Made by a program: the position numbers and the translations under genes | NCBI GenBank assembly: GCA_963682175.1 | Contig: OY821772.1 | Location: 49,808,925-49,872,924, forward strand | Length of the DNA: 64,000 nt | Direction of reading: 5' to 3' | Source: Triglochin maritima | Taxonomy: Eukaryota; Streptophyta; Magnoliopsida; Alismatales; Juncaginaceae | In this document: positions 13,214 to 27,430 of the stretch, one piece after another | How positions within the stretch are numbered: the stretch's first letter is position 1 | Layout of the letters: every line of letters begins with the position of its first letter | Notes under the pieces: model-generated | Database searches by the model: none | What the model saw: only the letters and a program-made list of their open reading frames with translations | What the model was told of the DNA's origin: nothing

Positions 13214-16200
13214 CTATTTCTTTGTTTTTTGAGGCGTTTGATGACACGAATGGATATTATACGACGAAAATGTTAAACGGATGCGTCCGAAAAGAGATTT
13301 TTTGATATATCTTTTTTTAGCAAAAAAACAAAAGGCTATAGCACTTGAATTTCGATAAAACCCTGCAGTTTTTAAAAATGACACTACTTCTTTATTTTTT
13401 GAGGCGTTTGATGACACGAATATATATTATACGACGAAAATGTTAAAGTCAAGCGTCCGAACAGAGATTTTTTGATATTTCCTTTTTAGTAAAAAACTGA
13501 AGGCTATAGCACACAAATTTATGAAAAACCCCTCAGTTTTTAAAAATGACACTATTTCATTATTTTTTAAGCGTCTCATGACACGAATGGATATTATACG
13601 ATGAAAATGTTAAACTGATGTGTCCCAAGAGAAATGTTTTGATATTTCCTTTTTTAGTAAAAAACAAAAGGCAATATATAGCACGAGAATTTCGGTAAAA
13701 ACCCTCAGTTTTTAAAAATGGCACTATTTCTTTGTTTTTTGTGGCGTCTGATGACACGAATGGATATTATACGACCAAAATTTTTAACTCATCTGTCCGA
13801 AGAGAGATTTTTGATATTTCCTTTTTTAGTAAAAAACCCAAAGGCTATAACACACGAATTTCCGTAAAACCATCATTTTTTAAAAATGACACTATTTCTT
13901 TGTTTTTTGAGGCGTCTGATAACACGAATTGATATTATACAACGAAAATGTTAAACTCATAAGTCTGAAGAGAGATTTTTTGATGTTTCCTTTTTAGTAA
14001 AAAAAACCAAAGGCTATATAGCACACGAATTTTGGTAAAAACCCTCAGTTTTTAAAAATGCCTCTATTTCTTTGTTTTTTGAGGCGTCTGATGACACGAA
14101 TTGATATTATACGACGAAAATGTTAAACTCATAAGTCCGAAGAGAGATTTTTTGATATTTTTTTAGTAAAAAAACCAAAGGCTATAGCAAACGAATTTCG
14201 GTAAAAACCCTCAATTTTTAAAAATGGCACAACTTCTTTGTTTTTTGAGGCGTCTGATGACACGAATTGATATTATACGACGAAAATGTTAAACTCATAA
14301 GTCGAAAGAGAGATTTTTTGATATTTCCTTTTTTAGTAAAAAAACCAAAGGCTATAGCACATGAATTTTGGTAAAAACCCTCAGTTTTTAAAAATTGCAC
14401 TGTTTCTTTGTTTTTTGAGGCGTCTGATGACACGAATTGATATTATACAACGAAAATGTTAAACTCATAAGTCCGAAGAGAGATTTTTTGATATTTCCTA
14501 TTTTAGTAAAAAAACAAAAGGCTATAGCACACGAATTTCGGTACAAACCCTTTGTTTTTAAAAATGGCACTATTTCTTTGTTTTTTGAGGCGTCTGATGA
14601 CACGAATGGATATTATAAGATGAAAATCTTTAACTCATCCATCTGAAGAGAGATTTTTTGATATTTCATTTTTTAGCAATAAAACCAAAGGCTATAACAC
14701 ACGAATTTCTATGAAACCACGCAGTTTTAAAAAATGGGACTATTTCTTTGTTTTTTGAGGCGTCTGATGACACGAATTGATATTATACGACGAAAATGTT
14801 AAACTCATAAGTCCGAAGAGAGATTTTTTTATATTTCCTTTTTAGTAAAAAAACCAAAGGCTATATCCCACAAATTTCCATAAAAACCCTCTGCTTTTAA
14901 AAATAGCACTATTTCTTTGTTTTTTGAGGCATCTGATGACACGAATTTATATTATATGACGAAAATGTTAAACAGATGCGTCCGAAAAGAGATATTTTTA
15001 TATTTGGGTTTTTAGCAAAAAACAAAAGGTTATAAGCACACAAATTTCGGTAAAACCCTAAGTTTTTAAAAATGACATTATTTCTTTGCTTTTTGAGGCG
15101 TCTGATGATACGAATTGATATTATATGACGAAAATGTTAAACTCATAAGTCCGAAGAGAAATTAATTGATATTTTCTTTGTTAGCAAAAAACCAAAGGCT
15201 ATATTTCTATGTTTCATAAGTCCGTAGAGAGGCGTCTGATGATACGAATTGATATTATACGTCGAAAATGTTAAACTCATAAGTCCGTAGAGAGATTTTT
15301 TGATATTTCCTTTTTAGCGAAAAAACCCAAGGCTATATAGCACACGAACTTCGATAAAACAAAACAATTTTTAAAAATGGCACTATTTCTTTGTTTTTTG
15401 AGGCGTCTGATGACACGAATTGATATTATACAACGAAAATGTTAAACTCATAAGTTTGAAGAGAGATTTTTTGATATTTCATTTTTAGTAAAAAAAACAA
15501 AGCCTAGCACACGAATTTCAGTAAAAACCATCAGTTTTTAAAAATGGCACTATTTCTTTGTTTTTTGAGGCGTCTGATGACACGAATTGATATTATACGA
15601 CGAAAATGTTAAACTCATAAGTCCGAAGAGAGATTTTTTGATATTTTCTTTTTTAGTATAAAAACCAAAGGCTATATCCCACAAATTTCTGTAAAAACCC
15701 TCTGTTTTTAAAAATGGCACTATTTCTTTGTTTTTTGAGGCATCTGATGACACGAATTGATATTATAGCACGAAAATGTTAAACATATTCGTCCGAAAAG
15801 AGATATTTTTATATATTTTTGTTTAGCAAAAAAACAAAATGCCATCAGCACACGAATTTTGGTAAAACCCTAAGTTTTTAAAAATGACACTATTTCTTTG
15901 TTTTTTGAGGCGTCTGATGATACGAATTGATATTATACGACGAAAATTTTAAACTCATAAGTCCGAAGAGAGATTTTTTGATATTTTCTTTTTTAGCAAA
16001 AAACTAAAGGCTATAGCACACGAACTTGGATAAAACCAAACAATTTTTAAAAATGGCACTATTTCTTTGTTTTTTGTGGCGTCTGATGACACAAATGGAT
16101 ATTATACGACGAAAATGTTAAACTCGTAAGTTCGTAGAGAGATTTTTTGATATTTCCTTTTTTAGCAAAAAAACGAAAGGCTATTGCACACGAACTTCGA

Positions 16201-16380
16201 TAAAACAAAACAATTTTTAAAAATGGCACTATTTCTTCTTTTTTTAGGCGTCTGATGACACGAATTGATATTATACAACGAAAATGTTAAACTCATAAGT
16301 CTGAAGAGAGATATTTTGATATTTCATTTTTAGTAAAAAAAACAAAGCCTAGCACACGAATTTCAGCAAAAACCCTCAGT
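13214..16380 (-). repeat. Super-repeat segment Y', tandem copy of ~9865-13213
   Basis: This segment matches 9865-13213 at an offset of 3348 bp, changing to 3177 bp after one missing monomer. It matches 18435-21600 at a constant offset of ~5222 bp. It shares the missing monomer with 18435-21600, so those two copies are closer to each other than to the first. Confidence 0.8.
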
Positions 16381-16475
16381 TTTTAAAAATTGCACTATTT
16401 CTTTGTTTTTTGAGGCGTCTGATGACACGAATTGATATTATACAACGAAAATGTTAAACTCATAAGTCCGAAGAG

Positions 16476-19400
16476 AGATTTTTTGATATTTCCTTTTTAG
16501 TAAAAAAACTGAAGGCTATAGCACACAAATATATGAAAAAACCCTCAGTTTTTAAAAATGACACTATTTCATTATTTTTTAAGCGTCTGATGACACGAAT
16601 GGATATTATACGACGAAAATGTTAAACTGATGCGTCCGAAGAGAAAAAAATTTATATTTCCTTTTTTAGTAAAAAAACAAAAGGCTATATATAGCACGAG
16701 AATTTCGGTAAAAACCCTCAGTTTTTAAAAATGGCACTATTTCTTTGTTTTTTGAGGCGTCTGATGACACGAATGGATATTATTCAATGAAAATCTTAAA
16801 CTCATCCGTCCGAAGAGAGATTTTTTTATATTTCTTTTTTAGCAAAAAAACCAAAGGCTATAACACACAAATTTCGATGAAACCACGCAGTTTTAAAAAA
16901 TGGCACTATTTCTTTGTTTTTTGAGGCGTCTAATGACACGAATTGATATTATACGACGAAAATGTTAAACTCATAAGTCCGAAGAGAGATTTATTGATAT
17001 TTTCTTTTTTAGTAAAAACCAAAGGCTATATCCCACAAATTTCGGTAAAAATCCTCTGTTTTTAAAAATAGCACTATTTCTTTGTTTTTTGAGGCATTTG
17101 ATGACACGAATTAATTTTATATGACGAAAATGTTAAACATATGCGTCCGAAAAGAGATATTTTTATATTTGTTTTTTTAGCAAAAAACAAATGGTTATAA
17201 GCACACGAATTTCGGTAAAACCCTAAGTTTTTAAAAATGAAACTATTTCTTTGCTTGTTGAGGCGTCTGATGATAGGAATTGATATTATACGACAAAAAT
17301 GTTAAACTCATAAGTCCGAAGAGAGATTAATTGATATTTTCTTTTTTAGCAAAAAACCAAAGGCTATAGCACACGTACTTCGATAAAACGAAACAGTTTT
17401 TAAAAATGGCACTATTTCTTCGTTTTTTGAGGCGTCTGATGACACGAATTGATATTATACCACGAAAATGTTAAACTCATAAGTCTGAAGAGAGATTTTT
17501 TGATATTTTTTTTTCGTAAAAAAACAAAAGGCTATATATAGCACACGAATTTCGGTAAAAACGCTAAGTTTTTTGAAAAGCCACTATTTCTTTGTTTTTT
17601 TGAGCCATCTGATGACACGAATTGATATTATACGACGAAAATGTTAAACTCATAAGTCCGAATAGAGATTTTTTGATTTTTCCTTTTTTAGTAAAAAACC
17701 AAAGGCTATATAAGCACACGAATTTTGGTAAAAACCCTCTTTTTTTAAAAATGGCACTATTTCTTTGTTTTTTGTGGCGTCTGATGACACGAATTGATAT
17801 TATACAACGAAAATGTTAAACTCATAAGTCTGAAGAGAGATTTTTTGATATTTCATTTTTTAGTGAAAAAACCAAAGCCTATAGCACACGAATTTCAATA
17901 AAAACCCTCAGTTTTTAAAAATGGCACTATTTCTTTGTTTTTTGAGGCGTCTGATGACACGAATTGATATTATACGACGAAAATGCTAAACTCATAAGTC
18001 CGAAGAGAGATTTATTGATATTTTCTTTTTTAGTAAAAAAACCAAAGGCTATATCCCACAAATTTGGAAAAAACCCTCTGTTTTTAAAAATGTCACTATT
18101 TCTTTGTTTTTTGAGGCATCTGATGACACGAATTGATATTATATTACGAAATTGTTAAACATATGCGTCCGAAAAGAGATATTTTTATATTTGTTTGTTT
18201 AGCAAAAAAACGAAATGCTATAAGCACACGAATTTCGGTAAAACCCTAAGTTTTTAAAAATGACACTATTTCTTTGTTTTTTGAGGCGTCTGATGATACG
18301 AATTGATATTATACGACGAAAATGTTAAACTCATAAGTCTGAAGAGAGATTTTTTGATATTTTCTTTTTTAGCAAAAAACCCAAGGCTATAGCACACGAA
18401 CTTCGATAAAACCAAACAATTTTTAAAAATGGCACTATTTCTTTGTTTTTTGAGGCGTTTGATGACACGAATGGATATTATACGACGAAAATGTTAAACT
18501 GATGCGTCCGAAGAGAGATTTTTCTATATATCTTTTTTTAGCAAAAAAACAAAAGGCTATAGCACATGAATTTCGATAAAACCCGACAGTTTTTAAAAAT
18601 GACACTACTTCTTTGTTTTTTGAGGCGTTTGATGACACGAATATATATTATACGACGAAAATGCTAAAGTCAAGCGTCCGAACAGAGATTTTTTGATATT
18701 TCCTTTTTAGTAAAAAAACTGAAGGCGATAGCACACAAATTTATGAAAAACCCCTCAGTTTTTAAAAATGACACTATTTCATTATTTTTAAGCGTCTCAT
18801 GACACGAATGGATATTATACGATGAAAATGTTAAACTGATGTGTCCCAAGAGAAATGTTTTGATATTTCTTTTTTTAGTAAAAAACAAAAGGCAATATAT
18901 AGCACGAGAATTTCGGTAAAAACCCTCAGTTTTTAAAAATGGCACTATTTCTTTGTTTTTTGTGGCGTCTGATGATACGAATAGATATTATACGACCAAA
19001 ATCTTTAACTCATCCGTCCGAAGAGAGATTTTTGATATTTCCTTTTTTAGTAAAAACCCCAAAGGCTATAACACAAGAATTTCCGTAAAACCATCATTTT
19101 TAAAAAATGGCACTATTTTCTTTGTTTTTTGAGGCGTCTGATAACACGAATTGATATTATACAACGAAAATGTTAAACTCATAAGTCCGAAGAGAGATTT
19201 TTTGATGTTTCCTTTTTAGTAAAAAAAACCAAAGGCAATATAGCACACGAATTTTGGTAAAAACCCTCAGTTTTTAAAAATGCCTCTATTTCTTTGTTTT
19301 TTGAGGCGTCTGATGACACGAATTGATATTATACGACGAAAATGTTAAACTCATAAGTCCGAAGAGAGATTTTTTGATATTTTTTTAGTAAAAAAACCAA

Positions 19401-21600
19401 AGGCTATAGCAAACGAATTTCTGTAAAAACCCTCAGTTTTTAAAAATGGCACTACTTCTTTGTTTTTTGAGGCGTCTGATGACACGAATTGATATTATAC
19501 GACGAAAATGTTAAACTCATAAGTCGAAAGAGAGATTTTTTGATATTTCCTTTTTTAGTAAAAAAACCAAAGGCTATAGCACATGAATTTTGGTAAAAAC
19601 CCTCAGTTTTTAAAAATTGCACTGTTTCTTTGTTTTTTGAGGCGTCTGATGACACGAATTGATATTATACAACGAAAATGTTAAACTCATAAGTCCGAAG
19701 AGAGATTTTTTGATATTTCCTATTTTAGTAAAAAAACAAAAGGCTATAGCACACGAATTTCGGTACAAACCCTTTGTTTTTAAAAATGGCACTATTTCTT
19801 TGTTTTTTGAGGCGTCTGATGACACGAATGGATATTATAAGATGAAAATCTTTAACTCATCCATCTGAAGAGAGATTTTTTGATATTTCATTTTTTAGCA
19901 ATAAAACCAAAGGCTATAACACACGAATTTCTATGAAACCACGCAGTTTTAAAAAATGGAACTATTTCTTTGTTTTTTGAGGCGTCTGATGACACGAATT
20001 GATATTATACGACGAAAATGTTAAACTCATAAGTCCGAAGAGAGATTTTTTTATATTTCCTTTTTAGTAAAAAAACCAAAGGCTATATCCCACAAATTTC
20101 CATAAAAAACCCTCTGCTTTTAAAAATAGCACTATTTCTTTGTTTTTTGAGGCATCTGATGACACGAATTTATATTATATGACGAAAATGTTAAACATAT
20201 GCGTCCGAAAAGAGATATTTTTATATTTGGTTTTTTAGCAAAAAACAAAAGGTTATAAGCACACAAATTTCGGTAAAACCCTAAGTTTTTAAAAATGACA
20301 TTATTTCTTTGCTTTTTGAGGCGTCTGATGATACGAATTGATATTATATGACGAAAATGTTAAACTCATAAGTCCGAAGAGAGATTAATTGATATTTTCT
20401 TTGTTAGCAAAAAACCAAAGGCTATATTTCTATGTTTCATAAGTCCGTAGAGAGGCGTCTGATGATACGAATTGATATTATACGACGAAAATGTTAAACT
20501 CATAAGTCCGTAGAGAGATTTTTTGATATTTCCTTTTTAGCAAAAAAACCCAAGGCTATAGCACACGAACTTCGATAAAACAAAACAATTTTTAAAAATG
20601 GCACTATTTCTTTGTTTTTTGAGGCGTCTGATGACACGAATTGATATTATACAACGAAAATGTTAAACTCATAAGTTTGAAGAGAGATTTTTTGATATTT
20701 CATTTTTAGTAAAAAAAACAAAGCCTAGCACACGAATTTCAGTAAAAACCATCAGTTTTTAAAAATGGCACTATTTCTTTGTTTTTTGAGGCGTCTGATG
20801 ACACGAATTGATATTATACGACGAAAATGTTAAACTCATAAGTCCGAAGAGAGATTTTTTGATATTTTCTTTTTTAGTATAAAAACCAAAGGCTATATCC
20901 CACAAATTTCGGTAAAAACCCTCTGTTTTTAAAATGGCACTATTTCTTTGTTTTTTGAGGCATCTGATGACACGAATTGATATTATAGCACGAAAATGTT
21001 AAACATATGCGTCCGAAAAGAGATATTTTTATATTTTTTTGTTTAGCAAAAAAACAAAATGCCATCAGCACACGAATTTCGGTAAAACCCTAAGTTTTTA
21101 AAATTGACACTATTTCTTTGTTTTTTGAGGCGTCTGATGATACGAATTGATATTATACGACGATAATTTTAAACTCATAAGTCCGAAGAGAGATTTTTTG
21201 ATATTTTCTTTTTTAGCAAAAAACTAAAGGCTATAGCACACGAACTTGGATAAAACCAAACAATTTTTAAAAATGACACTATTTCTTTGTTTTTTGTGGC
21301 GTCTGATGACACAAATGGATATTTTACGACGAAAATGTTAAACTCGTAAGTCCGTAGAGAGATTTTTTGATATTTCCTTTTTAGCAAAAAAAGGAAAGGC
21401 TATTGCACACGAACTTCGATAAAACAAAACAATTTTTAAAAATGGCACTATTTCTTTTTTTTTGAAGCGTCTGATGACACGAATTGATATTATACAACGA
21501 AAATGTTAAACTCATAAGTCTGAAGAGAGATTTTTTGATATTTCATTTTTAGTAAAAAAAACAAAGCCTAGCACACGAATTTCAGCAAAAACCCTCAGTT
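16476..21600 (-). repeat. Super-repeat copy 2 (segments X'+Y'') in satellite block B
   Basis: This is the second copy of 7905-13200. Its X' part (to ~18435) keeps the 8571-bp offset to copy 1. Its Y'' part follows segment Y' at ~5222 bp. The simplest history is duplication of Y to give Y', then a larger exchange that copied X together with a Y'-type segment. Confidence 0.8.
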
Positions 21601-22412
21601 TTTAAAATTTGCACTATTTCTTTGTTTTTTGAGGCGTCTGATGACACGAATTGATATTATACGACGAAAATGTTAAACTCATAAGTCCGAAGAGAGATTT
21701 TTTGATATTTTTTTAGTAAAAAAACAAAAGGCTATATCCCACAAATTTCGGTAAAAACCCTCTGTTTTTAAAAATGGCACTATTTCTTTGTTTTTTGAGG
21801 AATCTGATGACACGAATTGATATTATATGACGAAAATGTTAAACATATGCGTCCGAAAAGAGATGTTTTTATATTTTTTGTTTAGCAAAAAAACAAAATG
21901 CATTCAGCACACGAATTTCGGTAAAACCCAAAGTTTTTAAAAATGACACTATTTCTTTGTTTTTTGAGGCGTCTGATGATACGAATTGATATTATACGAC
22001 GAAAATGTTAAACTCATAAGTCCGAAGAGAGATTTTTTGATATTTTCTTTTTTAGCAAAAAACTAAAGGCTATATAGCACACGAACTTCGATAAAACCAA
22101 ACAATTTTTAAAAATGGCACTATTTCTTTTTTTTTTGTGGCCTCTGATGACACGAATGGATATTATACGACGAAAATGTTAAACTGATGTGTCCGAAGAG
22201 AGATTTTTTGATATATCTTTTTTTAGCAAAAAAACCAAAGGTTATAGCACATGAAGTTCGAAAAAACCCCGTAGTTTTTAAAAATGACACTACTTCTTTG
22301 TTTTTTGAGGAGTTTCATGACATGAATATATATTATACGACGAAAATGTTAAAGTCATGTGTCTGAACAAAGATTTTTTGATATTCCTTTTTAGTAAAAA
22401 AACTGAAGGCTC

Positions 22413-23400
22413 TAGCACACAAATATATGAAAAAACCCTCAGTTTTTAAAAATGACACTATTTCATTATTTTTTAAGCGTCTGATGACGAAAATAGATAT
22501 TATACGAAGAAAATGTTAAACAGATGCGTCCCAAGAGAATTTTTTTGATATTTCCTGTTTTAGTAAAAAAACAAAAGGCTATATATAGCACACGAATTTT
22601 GGTAAAAACCCTCAGTTTTTAAAAATGGCACTATTTCTTTGTTTTTTGAGGCGTCTGATGACACGAATGGATATTATTCAATGAAAATCTTAAACTCATC
22701 CGTCCGAAGAGAGATTTTTTTATATTTCTTTTTTAGCAAAAAAACCAAAGGCTATAACACACAAATTTCGATGAAACCACGCAGTTTTAAAAAATGGCAC
22801 TATTTCTTTGTTTTTTGAGGCGTCTAATGACACGAATTGATATTATACGACGAAAATGTTAAACTCATAAGTCCGAAGAGAGATTTATTGATATTTTTTA
22901 GTAAAAACCATAGGCTATATCCCACAAATTTCGGTAAAAATCCTCTGTTTTTAAAAATAGCACTATCTCTTTGTTTTTTGAGGCATTTGATGACACGAAT
23001 TGATATTATATGACGAAAATTTTAAACAGATGCGTCCGAAAAGAGATATTTTTATATTTGTTTTTTTAGCAAAAAACAAATGGTTATAAGCACACGAATT
23101 TCGGTAAAACCCTAAGTTTTTAAAAATGAAACTATTTCTTTGCTTGTTGAGGCGTCTGATGATACGAATTGATATTATACGACGAAAATGTTAAACTCAT
23201 AAGTCCGAAGAGAGATTAATTGATATTTTCTTTTTTAGCAAAAAACAAAGGCTATAGCACACGTACTTCGATAAAACCAAACAGTTTTTAAAAATGGCAC
23301 TATTTCTTTGTTTTTTGAGGCGTCTGATGACACGAATTGATATTATACCACGAAAATGTTAAACTCATATGTCTGAAGAGAGATTTTTTGATATTTCATT
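22413..23400 (-). repeat. Partial third copy of super-repeat segment X
   Basis: The TATTCAATGAAAATC variant reappears at 22675, offset ~5894 from 16781. It is followed by the same order of variant monomers (TCTAATGACACG, then GAGGCATTTGATGACACG, then TTGCTTGTTGAGGCG). Similarity fades by about 23400. Confidence 0.7.
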
Positions 23401-26400
23401 TTTAGTGAAAAAACCAAAGCCTGTAGCACACGAATTTCAGTAAAAACCCTCAGTTTTTAAAAATGACACTATTTCTTTGTTTTTTGAGACGTCTGATGAC
23501 ACGAATTGATATTATACGACGAAAATGTTAAACTCATAAGTCTGAAAAGAGATTTTTTGATATTTCATTTTTAGTAAAAAAAACAAAGCCTAGCACACGA
23601 ATTTCAGTAAAACCCTCAGTTTTTAAAAATGGCACTATTTCTTTATTTTTTGAGGCGTCTGATGACACGAATTGATATTATACGACGAAAATGTTAAACT
23701 CATAAGTCTGAAGAGAGATTTTTTGATATTTTCTTTTTTAGTAAAAAAACCAATGGCTATATCCAACAAATTTCGGTAAAAACCCCAAGTTTTTAAAAAT
23801 GACACTATTTCTTTGTTTTTTGAGGCGTCTGATGATACGAATTGATATTATACGACGAAATGTTAAATTCATAAGTCTGAAGAGAGATTTTTTGATATTT
23901 TCTTTTTTAGCAAAAAACCAAAGGCTATAGCTCACGAACTTCGATAAAACCAATCAATTTTTAAAAATGGCACTATTTCTTTGTTGTTTGAGGCGTCTGA
24001 TGACACGAATGGATATTATACGACGAAAATGTTAAACTGATGCGTCCGAAAAGAGATTTTTTGATATTTCCTTTTTGAGCAAAAAAATCAAAGACTATAG
24101 CACACGAATTTCGGTAAAACCCCGCAGTTTTTAAAAATGACACTACTTCTTTGTTTTTTGAGGCGTTTGATGACACAAATGTATATTATACGACCACAAT
24201 GTTAAAGTCATGCGTCCGAAGAGAGATTTTTTGATATTTCCTTTTTAGTAAAAAACTGAAGGCTATAGCACACAAATTTATGTAAAAACCCTCAGTTTTT
24301 AAAAATTACACTATTTCATTATTTTTTAGGTGTCTGATGACGCAAATAGATATTATACGAAGAAAATGTTAAACAGATGCGTCCCAAGAGAAATTTTTTG
24401 ATATTTCCTTTTTTAGTAAAAAAACAAAAGGCTATATATAGCACACGAATTTTGGTAAAAACCCTCAGTTTTTAAAAATGACACTATTTCTTTGTTTTTT
24501 GAGGCGTCTGATGACACGAATTTATATAATATGACGAAAATGTTAAACTCATAAGTTCGAAGAGAGATTTATTGATATTTTCTTTTTTAGTAAAAAAACC
24601 AAAGGCTATATCCCACAAATTTTGGTAAAAACCCTCTGTTTTTAAAAATAGCACTATTTCTTTGTTTTTTGGGGCATTTGATGACACGAATTTATATTAT
24701 ATGACGAAAATGTTAAACAGATGCGTCCGAAAAGAGATATTTTTATATTTGGTTTTTTAGCAAAAAACAAAAGGGTATAAGCACACAAATTTCGGTAAAA
24801 CCCTAAGTTTTTAAAAATGACATTATTTCTTTGCTTGTTGAGGCGTCTGATGATACGAATTGATCTTATACGACGAAAATATTAAACTCATAAGTCCGAA
24901 GAGAGATTAATTGATATTTTCTTTTTTAGCAAAATACCAAAGGCTATAGCACACGTACTTCGATAAAACCAAGCAATTTTTAAAAATGGCACTATATCTT
25001 TGTTTTTTAGGCGTCCGATGACACGAATTGATATTATACAACGAAAATGTTAAACTCATATGTCTGAAGAGAGATTTTTTGATATTTCATTTTTTGTGAA
25101 AAAACCCTCAGTTTTTAAAAATGGCACTATTTCTTTGTTTTTTGAGACGTCTGATGACACGAATTGATATTATACGACGAAAATGTTAAACTCATAAGTC
25201 CGAAGAGAGATTTTTTTGATATTTTCTTTTTTAGTAAAAAATCCAAAGGCTATATCCCACAAATTTCGGTAAAAACCCTCTGTTTTTTTTTTAAAAATGG
25301 TACTATTTCTTTGTTTTTTGAGGCATCTGATGACACGAATTGATATTATATGACGAAAATGTTAAACAGATGCGTCCGAAAAGAGATATTTTTATATTTG
25401 TTTTTTAGCAAAAACACAAAATGCTATAAGCACACGAATTTCGGTAAAACCCTAAGTTTTTGAAAATGACACTATTTCTTTGTTTTTGAGGCGTCTGATG
25501 AGACGAATTGATATCATACGACGAAAATGTTAAACTCATAAGTCTGAAGAGAGATTTTTTGGTATTTTCTTTTTCAGCAAAAAACCAAAGGCTAATGAAC
25601 TTCGATAAAACCAATCAATTTTTAAAAATGGCACTATTTCTTTGTTGTTTGAGGAGTCTGATGACACGAATGGATATTATACGACGAAAATGTAAAACTG
25701 ATGCGTCCGAAGAGAGATTTTTTGATATTTCCTTTTTTAGCAAAAAAACCAAAGGCTATAACACACGGATTTCGGTAACACCCCGCAGTTTTTAAAAATG
25801 ACACTACTTCTTTGTTTTTTGAGGCGTTTGATGACACGAATGTATATTATACGACCAAAATGTTAAAGTCATGCGTCCGAATAGAGATTTTTTGATATTT
25901 CCTTTTTAGTAAAAAACAGAAGGCTATAGCACACAAATTTATGTAAAAACCCTCAGTTTTTAAAAATTACACTATTTCATTATTTTTTAGGCGTCTGATG
26001 ATGCAAATAGATATTATACGAAGAAAATGTTAAACAGATGCGTCCGAAGAGAAATTTTTTGATATTTCCCTTTTTAGTAAAAAAAACAAAAGACTATATA
26101 TAGCACACGAATTTCGGTAAAAACCCTCAGTTTTAAAAAAATGGCACTATTTCTTTGTTTTTTGAGGCGTCTGATGACACGAATTGATATTATACGATGA
26201 AAATGTTAAACTCATAAGTCCGAAATAGCCTTTGATTTTTTTACACGAAGAGAAAAATTTTGATATTTCCTTTTTTTGAAATAGTAAAAACCCTCAGTTT
26301 TTTTTTAAAAATGGCAGTATTTCTTTTTTTTTAATGGATATTATACGACGAAAATCTTTAACTCATCCGTCCGAAGAGAGATTATTTGATATTTCTTTTT

Positions 26401-27430
26401 TATTAAAAAACCAATGGCTATATCACACGAATTTTGGTAAAAACCCTCAGTTTTTAAAAATGACACTATTTCTTTGTTTTTGAGGCGTCTGATTACACGA
26501 ATTGATATTACACGACGAAAATGTTAAACTTATGCGTCCGAAGAGAGATTTTTTGATATTTCCTTTTTTAGTAAACAAAACCAAAGGCTATAGCCCACGA
26601 TATTTGATAAAACCTCTCAGTTTTTAAAAATGGCACTATTTCTTTGTTTTTTGCAACGTCTGATGACACGAATGGATATATTACGATGAAAATGTTAAAC
26701 TGATACGTTACAAGAGAGATTATTTTTTATTTGTATTTTTAGCAAAAAAATCAAAGGCAATAGCACACAAATTTCAATAGAAACCCTCAGATTTTAAAAA
26801 TGACACAAATTCCGAAGAGAGATTTTTTTATATTTCTTTTTTTAGCAAAATAAAACCAAAGGCTATAACACACAAATTTAGATAAAACCACGTATTGATG
26901 CGTCCGAAGAGAGATTTTTGATATTTCCTTTTTTAGTAAAAAAACAAAGGCTATAGCACACGAATTTTGGTAAAAACCCTTAGTTTTTAAAAATGGAACT
27001 ATTTCTTTATTTTTTGAGGCGTCTGATGACACGTATTGATATTATACGACGAAAATGTTAAACTCATAAGTCCGAAGAGAGATTTTTTGATATTTCTTTT
27101 TTTAGTAAAAAAACCAAAGGCTAGCAACCGAATTTCGGTAAAAACCCTTAGTTTTTAAAAATTGCACTATTTCTTTGTTTTTTGAGGCGTCTGATGACAC
27201 GAATTGATATTATACAACGAAAATGTTAAACTCGTATGTCTGAAGAGAGATTTTTTAATATTTCATTTTTAGTGAAAAAACCAACTATAGCACACGAATT
27301 TCAGTAAAAACCCTCAGTTTTTAAAAATGACACTATTTCTTTGTTTTTGAGGCGTCTGATGACACGAATTGATATTACACGACGAAAATGTTAAACTTAT
27401 GCGTCCGAAGAGAGATTTTTTGATATTTCA

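Larger units (their letters stand above)
6926..27430 (-). repeat. Satellite block B, ~170-bp monomers, reverse orientation
   Basis: About 120 monomers of the same family as block A lie on the opposite strand, but as a distinct subfamily. On the + strand they read TTGATATTATACGACGAAAATGTTAAACTCATAAGTCCGAAGAGAG and onwards in the usual order, given here in part: ATTATACGACGAAAATG, CATAAGTCCGAAGAGAG, GAGGCGTCTGATGACACG. The block A dyad GTGTCATCTGACAC is replaced by GTGTCATCAGACGC, so the palindrome is lost. GCATCAG becomes TTATGAG. From ~26200 the monomers are truncated and scrambled, typical of an array edge. The array stops abruptly at ~27430. Confidence 0.96.

Noticed and set aside
421..27032. 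Dozens of 60-134 codon open frames in the satellite, many starting SSDASKNKEIV on the family's coding-like strand
   Set aside because: They recur only because monomers are copies. Monomer length is mostly not a multiple of three, so frames break each unit, there is no promoter or splice context, and similarity of the peptides equals that of the DNA.
6961..27430. A CRISPR-like regular array
   Set aside because: Units are ~170-bp whole-monomer satellites without distinct short repeats and unique spacers, in a plant nuclear genome.
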